A DNA stretch of 64,000 nt from Limnephilus marmoratus (taxonomy: Eukaryota; Arthropoda; Insecta; Trichoptera; Limnephilidae), in contig OU862908.1 of assembly GCA_917880885.1 (NCBI GenBank), forward strand, positions 50,179,819 through 50,243,818, given 5' to 3'. The notes below the pieces were generated by a model. That model was not told the DNA's origin. It was given only the letters and a program-made list of their open reading frames with translations, and did not search any database. Made by a program: the position numbers and the translations under genes. Of this stretch, positions 55,755-64,000 are shown piece by piece (positions within the stretch are counted from its first letter, which is position 1; each line of letters opens with the position of its first letter).

Positions 55755-56090
55755 TGGAAGATGCGCCGAGGAATTAGCGTCATTGATCCCTGTTGCACCG
55801 GTGCATAGTCGGGAAACACGCCAAACGCGTGCCTAATGTACACGGTTGACATTTGTCCCATGAGAACGGGTCGTTTCTTCGACTCGTTCTTGTGTTCAAC
55901 AGCTTGGCTGTGGAATGATTTGTCGGCCTCTGTGTTTCCTCCTTCCTACAACATGGGTCTCTTCAAGACCAATGTTCATTCCTTCCTCTCCTCAAAAAGA
56001 CTCTCCACACAGCTTCCCAGATGACATAGGCCCTGAGGGAAATTATTTTCCTCAGGGCTTCCTGTGTGGAGTTAATGTAAAAAAAGGTGA
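55755..56090 (+). pseudogene. LINE-X 3' end: RT C-terminus and tail
   Basis: Decayed codons from about 55755 align with the 24.9-kb copy. From 55836 the frame reads YTVDICPMRTGRFFDSFL, TAWLWNDLSASVFPPSYN and LFKTNVHSFLSSKR. It then runs into the non-coding tail: CTCTCCACACAGCTTCC, the stem-loop GGCCCTGAGG...CCTCAGGGC, CTCCTGTGTGGAGTTAATGT-like end and an A-run at 56080-56085. Unlike the copies at 24 and 53 kb this one lacks the ~295-bp insertion at GACTCGTTCTT|GTGTTC, so it shows the uninterrupted form. Inactive, only the last ~80 codons remain. Confidence 0.8.
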
Positions 56091-56915
56091 AATTTAAATG
56101 GGATCTTAGAGAGTCTACGGTTTATAGACGTGTTATAGAGGTCACCCACAAAAGCTGTCGACTTAAAATGTACTGTCGACTTTAGACGGGATAGTCACAA
56201 GAATCGTAAAAAGTTAGATAGTCGAGGGAAATGAATTTGTGACACTGGAGAAGAAGAAGAAGAAAACTGTCGTTATGGCTATTGCCAGCTTGTGTGGGAT
56301 TTGAGTTTTCCCAGTTTCGGGAAATTTCTTCTTTCTTTCGGAGCTACTTTTCTGACACAGATTCTAATTTTATATAAATTTATTACCTACAGATAAAATT
56401 AATAAATATTATCCTTCCGTCAATATTATTTATTCTTTTGAAGGCAGAAGACGAACAGACAAAATAAAAAACAGGGTAAATTGTTTGAGTTTAAATAATC
56501 AACGGCGAAAATAATTGCCACGTGATAAATCTTACATGCTGATTTGCGACATCATGATTAAATTGCGTGCTAAAATTATGCTTAAAGCAATGCGAATAAC
56601 TTAGTGGTAACTTTTCAAAACCTTCTCCAGCTCTTACTACAGAACTGATAACTTTATAAAATAAGTACCCGGAGTCGAGACTGACTGTCCTAGGCACACT
56701 CGAAATATTATATTAAAATGTTGGTTACATGTGTGTTGATAACGATGTCCTAACCTATAAAGAATATACCTATACCGACATCAAAAAAGGGAGTCAACCA
56801 AACATGCTCTCCCTCACGCATAGTACGTATATTGGTCAGAATGAAAACACTTTCTAAGAAGATTACTATTTTATTCTGCCCTTGGGTCCTCTTGACTGCC
56901 CCGCTTTCTTCTCAG
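56091..56915. other. No gene seen
   Basis: A+T-rich; includes GAAGAAGAAGAAGAA at 56251. Ends with the pyrimidine tract of the next candidate exon. Confidence 0.35.
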
Positions 56916-57017
56916 AGTGCTTTTTGCAAGCACCTTATATGGCGAAGTGACGCAAACCATGTGTGGCTTAAGATTTGGGCAGTACATTTTAGGCATAAAA
57001 TTAACGGTGAATCCCAG
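56916..57017 (+). CDS. Candidate internal host exon (34 codons)
   Basis: A very good acceptor, TGCCCCGCTTTCTTCTCAG, precedes AGTGCTTTTTGC. The segment is open for 34 codons (SAFCKHLIWRSDANHVWLK...), phase 0 to phase 0, and ends CCCAG|GTGTTTAAT. An alternative is a first exon starting at the ATG at 56841. In that case the frame would begin MKTLSKKITILFCPWVLL, a signal-peptide-like stretch. Not recognised. It would follow 53745-53927 in phase. Confidence 0.35.
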
Positions 57018-57162
57018 GTGTTTAATTTTTTTTTACGAAAGTAATAAAAATAACAAAAGTAATTTTATGACATCACAAAGTGTCACATTATAAAATAATC
57101 AACACCGATGTCATTTTTTATATGAATACCGCACAAGAATTCCAACTGCTCTCAACTTTGAC

Positions 57163-57571
57163 GGCCGGCGTAGTGCAGCGGTAAGGCGCTTGACTAGCAT
57201 TCCGAAGGTCGCGGAATCGAATCCCGGCGTGACAAATAAATTTTATTTGTTTAATTTGTGTATTTCACAATTTATTCATTTAAAATAATATATAGTATAT
57301 TTGCGGCACGTTCCAGAGTGTAGGATACTCTCAGTATCGCCCTGGTGTAAAACCACCATTCAGAATTGAAACGTTGCTTGAAATGGCTTCTGCCGTGTTT
57401 GGTGACCAGATTTGAATAGCCAGGTACTTCCCCACCTTCCTCTTCCCTATCTCCTTCCCCCCACTATCTTCAGCCTCACAACATACCCCAATTGGGGATG
57501 CCATAGTCCCACTGGCTCCAGACGGGAGCAGTTGGGACTCTTGTGCGGTATTTATGTAAAAAAAAAAAAAT
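57163..57571 (+). mobile_element. SINE-A, near full length
   Basis: Head GGCGTAGTGCAGCGGTAAGG and GGAATCGAATCCCGGCG with an anticodon-like AGC. The body and tail follow the 16.7-kb copy and end TTGTGCGGTATTTATGT with A13. Confidence 0.85.
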
Positions 57572-57572
57572 A

Positions 57573-58106
57573 AACCAACTGGAGCCAGTGAGACTATGGC
57601 ATCCCCAATCGGTGTATGTTGTGAGACTGAAACTAGAGGGAATGGGAAGGATTTTTTTTACATGAGCTACACACAGGAGGCCCGAAGGAAAATAATTTCC
57701 CTATAATAAGTCATCTTTAGGGATGCTGTGTAGAGAGTTTTTTAAGGAAAGGAAGGAGAGGAGAGTTCTGGGAAGGAAAGGGGTTTAAGGGGTGGGTAGG
57801 AATCTGGGATTCAGTGTGTCCTGGTCATCTGCCTCCAAGACCTAGACAAACCTCACCCGTGAACCCGGGCACCCCTGCTAAATCACCAAACGTAGCGAAC
57901 CACTTGGGGTGACCTATGGCAGGGAAAGAGGAAGGTTATTCAGATCTGGTCACAGAACACTAATACCATTTCTAGCAAACGTTTTAATTCTGAATGGTCG
58001 TCTTACACCAGGGCGATATTATAAATATCGTCCACGCTGGAGCTTACCGCAAATATAACTCATGTGAAATAATACAAATCAATCAAATAAAATTTATTTA
58101 GCCCCT
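57573..58106 (-). mobile_element. SINE-A, split by a SINE-B
   Basis: The minus-strand tail (57650-57585: CCCCAATTGGGG-like, GGAGCCAGTGAGAC on plus) and the body plus head side (58106-57918: AAATTTTATTTGATTGATTT, CGATATTTATAATATCGCCC) flank a SINE-B. It lies tail to tail with the preceding SINE-A, forming an inverted pair. The tRNA head itself is lost near 58090. Confidence 0.75.
57651..57917 (-). mobile_element. SINE-B, 5' truncated, nested in SINE-A
   Basis: T-run, ACATGAGCTACACACAGG, GATGCTGTGTAGAGAG, AGGAAAGGAAGGAGAGGAGA and CACTTGGGGTGACCTATGGC follow SINE-B on the minus strand. The first ~70 bp of the family are missing. Confidence 0.8.
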
Positions 58107-58689
58107 CGAGAGGCCATGGTCAAATGTGACAGAATCTGTCAAAATATCAGCTGGTTCCCCCACTTCTTTTCGTCAAAGGACTCAACACATCAAAATATCA
58201 AGTTGGTTAGAAGTTGTCGTAATGCTAAGTCCAGAAAGTTTTCCCTCCCCAAAATTAGTGAGAAAGGACCGGTCGTTTGGCTTTATCAAAACGATTACTC
58301 CAAAATTAGGTTCTCGGTAGACGTACGGAACGAAGCAGCAATCACAACTTTGTAGACATTCACCGTAGAGAATGAACGAAAGCCGCCAGTCCGATTGTTG
58401 AAATTTACAAACAGTGTTTAAATGTGCCACGATGTAATAACAAGACAAAGCTGAATAATATTTATTATCATACGAAGACTTTATGGAGCAATTTATTTTA
58501 GTGAGGAGAAATACCTGTTTAATCAACAAAGACAATTATTAACTTAATGTGTTGAAAACGGAGATTACTTTTGGGCACTAATTAATATTACTCCATTTCC
58601 ACGAAATAGTAGGCAGAGAGAATGGAAAATCTATGTTGGTACACACACCACTTTCCTTTTTTATTATTTTTTGTATAAGTTCCGGATTA
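58107..58689. other. No firm gene
   Basis: Two overlapping plus frames (58116-58355 and 58126-58320) are open without recognised motifs; neither has clear splice or start support. Confidence 0.25.
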
Positions 58690-58775
58690 TTATTTATTGT
58701 ATAAGACAAGAGTCTCAACTGCTACCCAACCGTCTGGAACCAGTAAGGCTATGGTATCCCCAATTGGGGTAGTTT
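58690..58775 (-). mobile_element. SINE-A tail fragment
   Basis: ACAAGAGTCTCAACTGC, GTCTGGAACCAGTAAGGCTA and ATCCCCAATTGGGGTAG match the family 3' end on the minus strand. Confidence 0.7.
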
Positions 58776-58797
58776 AGTAATTGGGGAGGTTGAGGTT

Positions 58798-59113
58798 AGT
58801 GGTGGCCTCCGTGGTCGATAGGCAAGACTCTCGAATAGCAATCCGGAGGTCGCAGGTTCAAATCCCGACGAGCACAATAAAATTTTATTTGATTGATTTA
58901 GATTTTCGCAATTTAATCATTAAAAATAATTATGACCGGTTCATATCTCAGGCGTAATTACCAAATGACATTCTATGGACTTGCGTAATAGGTACATAAC
59001 CATGTAATAATTTAATTTAACATACCTTATAATCTGTATTATAATGTACTGTGTATGTTTTAATAAACAAATAAATAAAATAAGGTATATTTGCGGACCA
59101 TTCCAGACCCAGA
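58798..59113 (+). mobile_element. SINE-A head with nested LINE-J tail
   Basis: Head GGCCTCCGTGGTCGATAGGC and GCAGGTTCAAATCCCGACG with anticodon-like AGC; AATTTTATTTGATTGATT follows. At 58935 the SINE is interrupted by a LINE-J tail and resumes at about 59083 (GGTATATTTGCGGACCATTC), ending at about 59113 where the LINE-Y 3' end begins. Confidence 0.75.
58935..59080 (+). mobile_element. LINE-J 3' end, extremely truncated insertion
   Basis: Nearly identical to 1342-1490 (ACCGGTTCATATCTCAGGCG...), ending AATAAACAAATAAATAAAAT. An AAAATAA-like word on both sides may be the target duplication. Confidence 0.85.
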
Positions 59114-62100
59114 CTTTTTATTAGAGGAAAAAAAGTTATACAATATTACAGGAAATCAAATAAAATAAGATATTACAAAAAAGAAAAGTCCCAATAAACT
59201 ACTTTTAAGTAGTTTGTCAATGGGTGCTTTTACATTGAAGTTTTTTTTTTTTTTAAATAAAACTTATAATGCAGTTAGACATTTTTTTTTTGTATTACTA
59301 CAAGAATTTTAATACAAACTTTTTCTTTCGGCGAGCCAATTTTTCAATATAATATTTGTTCTTACATTATTTGTACATTTTTTAATTTTAGCAGGTAACA
59401 TATTTAAGCATGTAGGTATCATGTAGTCCAGCGTTCTTTGTCCATATTTGTTTAAGTGCTTAGGTACGATTAGTCCTTCATTTAACGTAAATCGAGTATT
59501 GTAAGTGTGGTCCAGTCTATTTATGTATATAGGGCTATTCAAATGCTGAAAAATAATTTTATGCCACAGAATTGCTCTTACTGAGAGAATTTTAAGATTC
59601 TGGTAAAAGTACGCAACATTGTGTCTTTGCTCGTATAAAATTTTATGAGCTAATAATTTGACTAATGAATTTTGGATTGATTGAACATGATTAACATTTG
59701 TCTTACAGGAAAGTCCCCAAGCTGTAATTCCGTACCTTATAATAGACTCAGCTAATGATAAATAAATTATTCGAAGTGTACATATTGGAACATAGAACTT
59801 AAGTTTATATAATCTACTAACAATAGATCTCAGACGTTCACAGACTTTATTTATTTGTAAATCCCATTTGAAAAAGCAGTCAATAATTACACCTAAATAA
59901 ACATATTCTTTAACCACTTCAATATTTAAGCAATCAAGATACCAACATGTAAGCAATCTGAACCGTGTGTTTTTATTTCTGGTGTAATAATATTTGTCTT
60001 GGCATTGGGTGATCTAATATGTATCAATTTGTTTTTTTTTGCATTTATGATTAAACCAGAGTCATGAGACCATTTCAAAAGCTCAATGTAATCCTTTTGT
60101 AAGAGTTCAATATATAATTTTAAATCACTGCGAGAAATCACTAGTGCAGTATCATCCGCATAACACAAAGTGTTTTACATGTTTAAAGATGTACTTAATA
60201 AAAGATACAAAAATGATATATAAAATTGGACCTAATATGGAACCTTGAGGAACGCCAGCTAAAATTTTTCTTTTTTTACTTAAAGTGTTCAATAGCTTTA
60301 TTTTCATGCAACGGTTGTTCAAGTAATTTTCAAATAGTTTTAGGAGCTTTCCTCTTATTCCTATGATTTCTAGTATCTGCAATAATTTTCTATGATTAAT
60401 AGTGTCAAATGCTTTAGAATAATCTATAAATAAAACTAATACATGATTTTTACTATTTAGTTCATTATTTATGAAACTGGCAAATTTTTGAAGTAGCATT
60501 TCGGTACCCTTTTTTTTCTGGAATCCATATTGATTTGTATCAATAATAGAAAAATCTTCTAAATATTTTATTAATTTCAACTGAATGTATTTTTCAAGAA
60601 TTTTTTCGAGTGATGGCAAAATACTAATCGGTCTATAATTACCCAATAAAGTGTGATCACCTCTTTTATAAATGGGTCTGATAATACTACATTTTAAATC
60701 ATCTGGAATTTTTGCTTCAAATAAAATTCTATTTACAAAATGGGCTATGATTGGAGCTAAAATTATTTTATGTTTTTTAATATCACTCATTCTGATATTA
60801 TCAATTCCAGGAGAAGAGCTTTTAAGTTGCCGCACAATGCTTTCTATATCAGCAATTTTAGCTCTTGGTAGGTACATGCTATGAGGCATCTTCTCTGGTT
60901 CAAAAGCAGTTGTCCTGTAATTACATTTATGTAACATATTGCAAACACTGTCAGAGAAATAATTAACAAAATCATTAGTTGCATTTTCTTTGGTCCGATC
61001 TTTCATCAAATATTTGGAGGCAACTTGGTCACAATTATTTTTACATTTCTTACCTAAAATTTGATTACACTCGTCCCATGTCTTTTTTGAATCTTGAAAT
61101 AGATTTTTGAATTTGTCATTATAGTATGAGGTTTTTAATTTAAGTAACAATTTATTTAAAACATTTCGATAACACTTATATTCTTTTTCATAGTATTTAT
61201 TTGTTGGGGCATTTTTCCAACGCTTATATAAATAATCCCTTTTTTTAATTTTATATAGTGCATCACTAGATATCCAATCATTTATTGCATAAGGTCGACT
61301 TTTAGGTTTTTTGCTAATTGTAATGGTGCTGTTTTTATACAAGTCGTCAAAATAATTTTTAATTTTTAAATAAATAACCGAACATACGGTTTCTTTTAGA
61401 AGCGACTTCCAGTCATAATTACAAATACGTTTATCAATCTGTTTTTGCGAAAGAATTTTGACGTTATTAGAATCGCTAGAGTTGAAATTATCTACCGACT
61501 TATAGAGTATGCTTACAGCTGTTGTATTATGATCGGCAATATTATAATCACATACGCACGCGGAGATTGTACTGGTTAATCCAGTGGGTAACTTTCCGCT
61601 AACTCGCACAAAAAAGTGATCTAAGCAAGAACTAACAATTTTCCCATGAACTATTACTTCTCGTGTAACATAATTTATACATTTTTTTAAATAGTTATTA
61701 GTAAGAATATTTTCATATTTTATAATGATAGCATCATTTTTATGTAATAAATTTAAATTTACATCGCCGAAAAATATTACACTTTCATTTGATTTAATAT
61801 TGTTTTCAAACACATTGGATATTTCTGACAAAAATGCTTGCTTATTTGAATTCGGGGGTCGGTATATTGCCAAGACATTTAAAGTACTGTTATTTGGAAG
61901 TGTCAATATTCCAAAAACGTTCTCAAAATATTTACTGTCCAGAAATATTTGCGAAAAGGAGAGGCTATTCTTTACATGTTTGTAACAAAATGCCTCCACG
62001 GGATTTATGGTTTCTGCAATAGTGGTACGAATTGAAACCGGGAATATCATAAAGATTAACAAGTTCCGAACGAATTGCAGTTTCGCAAAGCATGAGTACG

Positions 62101-62480
62101 TCAATGTTATTTAAGCAGTCTTTAAAATAAACATGAAATAGGTCCCAATACCTACCTATAGATCTAATGTTTAGTTCCACAAAATTGAGTTTACTCGTTT
62201 CACGTTTCAGTATGTCTTGCTTACGAAGCCATTCGCACAGGTTATTTATCTTACAAAAATTTATGTCATTATCATCATCTATGAAACTAAAAGACATAAT
62301 GTGTGTAACTAAAATACTTAATAACTAAAATATTAGTATGCAATGTTAAGGTTAATGGCAGTTATATTATTAATTCCTAATACATGTTTATTTGACCAAT
62401 TTTCAAAATTGTGAGTACGTTCATAATCAATTTCTGATATGTCAAAATCTCCGTTTAAATCACCCATACTGAATAATGTT
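59114..62480 (-). pseudogene. LINE-Y ORF2: endonuclease and reverse transcriptase
   Basis: Minus strand. The endonuclease opens near 62297 (MSFSFIDDDNDINF), with FVELNIRSIGRYWDL, DVLMLCETAIRSE and KSRGGILL. A frameshift near 61985 follows, then ILTLPNNSTLNVLAIYRPP, VIFFGDVNLNLL (GDxN), CLDHFFVR and ADHNT, the APE-type endonuclease boxes. The RT follows: IIRPIYKRGDHTLLGNYRPI, LFIDYSKAFDTINH (motif A), AGVPQGSILGPILY (motif B), a frameshift near 60165, CYADDTALVIS (motif C), a frameshift near 59940, then YVYLGVIIDCFFKWD and ERLRSIVSRLYKLKFYVP to a stop at 59309. The 3' UTR runs to about 59114, ending AATAAAAAG. Catalytic residues survive, but three frameshifts silence the copy. Same family as 11.6 kb. 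A short alternative start, MGDLNGDFDISEIDYERTHN, lies at 62465 before a stop. Confidence 0.9.
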
Positions 62481-62913
62481 TAAATATGCGGGAATAGTAT
62501 GTAAACATGTGTGAAGATTTATGAAGGCAATTATAAAAATCAATGTTTTTATAGCAGTAAGCATTAACAATATATTCATAGTTAGATTTTGGTTTTGATC
62601 AGAACATATTTGGTTTAATAATTGACAACAATAAATATTTTTTCTGCATGTACAAGTAGACAAAGGATAGACTAACATCAACATACATTTCAATAATAGC
62701 GTGTTAACACTGTGGTTACCGGACAATAATTCAGAATATAATATAGTTAGAGAAGAAAAAAATTGCAAGGATATGAGATACTCATATTTCGTAAGTAGAA
62801 GACATATATTATATTGTTGAGCTTAACAGTAAAAGAGGTTAAGTATTTAAATAGTGTTTTGGTTAAAAGCATTGAATTTTGTTTTTTAGAATAAAAATAC
62901 ATACAAAACATAC
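62481..62913 (-). other. Spacer between LINE-Y ORF1 and ORF2
   Basis: A+T-rich with no motif; longer than usual for such elements, so it may contain an unrecognised small insertion. Confidence 0.4.
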
Positions 62914-63660
62914 CTAATCATAATCGATGCGACTTTGCGCGATATACATCATCTTTTTAAAGTAAGTGCAGTTTGTGTCGTTTGCTTTATGATTAGTGTT
63001 AAGGGTCATCTTGAAAGTAGTGTTTTGATATATACAGTTGCTACATTTTTCTTCCGAGTTTTTGTTTGGGCATTCCTTCCATTCGTGATCCTTAGCACAA
63101 TGTAAGCAGGTCGCGCTTTTATCTTTACTCAAACATTTCAGTGCAGTGTGTCCAAATTTCAAGCAATGGTAGCACTGCATCAGGGGGTTGGCGTCTACCA
63201 CTCGTACTCTGCTGAATCCTATATTTATTTTTTTCTTTTCAATGAGGTAAGACCTCAGTGCTCCGCTGGTTTCCAGTATATAGTTAGTTAGTCCATTTTG
63301 TGATTTAGGTTTAAACATTTTTATTAGTTTTATAGTGTTTTTTGTATCATAATCCATAATATCTTTGACACCATCATTTTGGGTTTTTAAAGCCTCGATT
63401 ATATCTTCTTCTGACAGATCTGCCTGTACATTTCTTACGAAAATTTTGGGGTTTTTCTTTTTTAATTCTTCGGCAACCATATTTTTTTTGAGCAGTTTAT
63501 TTATTTCATCCGTCAATTTTTCTGCGTGGACTTTAGTAGGGCAAGATATTATCAGTTTATTTTGAGCGGCTTTGCGAACTCCATTTACTGCAATACCTAA
63601 ATTTGCTTTTTTATTTTTTTGACGATTTGATCTTTTATCGCGTCTGATGTCATATTTGTG
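62914..63660 (-). pseudogene. LINE-Y ORF1 (gag-like) with zinc knuckles
   Basis: The minus-strand frame from about 63660 to 62914 reads NLGIAVNGVRKAAQNKLIIS. It then has an RRM-like segment, KIFVRNVQADLSEEDIIEAL, and a cysteine-rich end: CYHCLKFGHTALKC (CX2CX4HX4C), CLHCAKDHEWKEC (CX2CX3HX4C) and CSNC...C. These are the nucleic-acid-binding knuckles of jockey/R1/I-type ORF1 proteins, which coat the element RNA. The N-terminal coiled coil is in another frame (63894-63670), so a frameshift near 63665 separates them. Confidence 0.85.
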
Positions 63661-63669
63661 TTTTCACTT

Positions 63670-63894
63670 TTAATAATCAATGAATATTTCGATTCCGGTA
63701 TTTCTTTTAGTCGACTTGCATAGCATAGGTTTTTTTTCCGTATAACTCACATTTTCAATTTTTTTTTCTAATTTTTCTATTAGTTTGTTTTGCAGAGAAG
63801 CGATCTCGTTTTGAAATGAAATTTTTTCGAGCATCCATTTTTCTTCTAGAAGTTTTATGTTTGTTTCTAGATTAGTCTCTTCACAATCACACAA
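63670..63894 (-). pseudogene. LINE-Y ORF1 N-terminal coiled coil, frameshifted
   Basis: A 74-codon frame starting MCDCEETNLETNIKLLEEKW with heptad-like leucines (KLIEKLEKKIENV), charged and helical. It lies just upstream of the gag frame in a different reading frame, as expected for an ORF1 amino end after an indel. Confidence 0.55.
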
Positions 63895-63902
63895 TCGTCT
63901 CT

Positions 63903-64000
63903 TCCAAGGACGATGTACCTAGATGACAAAAAAGCAGAAAATGGCCAAGACATATGCAATATTTTCATGGAATATTTCCAATCAGTTTACATAAACGATA
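63903..64000 (+). pseudogene. LINE pol fragment running off the right edge
   Basis: The frame reads RTMYLDDKKAENGQDICNIF then MEYFQSVYIND to the window end. The pattern (A/D)xxFxxYFxSVY is the conserved linker just before the RT domain of animal LINE pol proteins. It is on the opposite strand to LINE-Y, so it is a separate insertion. Confidence 0.6.

Noticed and set aside
58116..58355. Overlapping open frames as a terminal exon of the candidate host gene
   Set aside because: Neither frame has a good acceptor in the phase required by 56916-57017, and part of the region is SINE flank.

Overview
This window looks like repeat-rich, A+T-rich intergenic or intronic DNA of an insect or close arthropod relative. 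By eye the background is roughly two-thirds A+T. The evidence is the mix of elements: gag-bearing APE-type LINEs, tRNA-derived SINEs, a mariner relic, Helitrons with 5' TC and 3' CTAG ends, TIR elements, Penelope-like fragments and one LTR retroelement. The few candidate host exons have CTAAT-type branch points and GTGAGT or GTAAGA donors. No prokaryotic operon, CRISPR array or rRNA is visible.

Layout. 0-4.9 kb: broken LINE reverse transcriptase fragments and a small Helitron. 5.9-6.8 kb: a minus-strand Helitron carrying a ~310-bp C/T-rich (G/A-rich on the other strand) tract. 7.5-15.3 kb: LINE ends, a mariner relic, SINE and MITE pieces. 15.9-16.6 kb: a compact candidate two-exon gene on the minus strand. 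16.7-21.2 kb: SINEs, a Helitron and a 376-codon LINE reverse transcriptase fragment. 21.3-21.6 kb: a CpG-rich candidate promoter and first coding exon. 22-29 kb: stacked insertions, including a SINE split by a TTAA-flanked MITE that is itself split twice. 29.8-31.5 kb: a long-TIR element containing a LINE end. 32-44 kb: more SINE, MITE, LINE and Penelope-like pieces. 44.4-50.2 kb: a very young non-autonomous LTR retrotransposon with near-identical 1,322-bp LTRs, a 4-bp target duplication, a tRNA-Lys-like primer site, a polypurine tract and no coding internal region. 50.3-57 kb: a purine minisatellite, a MITE and two candidate host exons. 57.1-59.1 kb: interleaved SINEs. 59.1-63.9 kb: the most complete LINE, minus strand, with a zinc-knuckle ORF1 and an endonuclease-RT ORF2 damaged by frameshifts. 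A plus-strand LINE pol fragment runs off the right edge.

The elements relate to one another. Family names used here are local. LINE-J is at 0-1.5, 30, 41, 42.5-44.1 and 58.9 kb. LINE-Y is at 11.6 and 59-63.9 kb. LINE-X (24, 53, 55.8 kb) and the short SINE-B family share the same 3' stem-loop, as expected if SINE-B uses the LINE-X machinery. SINE-A has a tRNA-like head. SINE-C is a second tRNA-headed family.

The strongest unexpected signals are three. First, an array of small hairpins inside the LTR element, whose stems change sequence between units while pairing and loops are kept. Second, a LINE 3'-end hairpin in three copies with compensatory stem changes. Third, a possible host gene of three phase-0 exons spanning 21.5-57 kb. 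All family assignments come from reading motifs; no database was searched.
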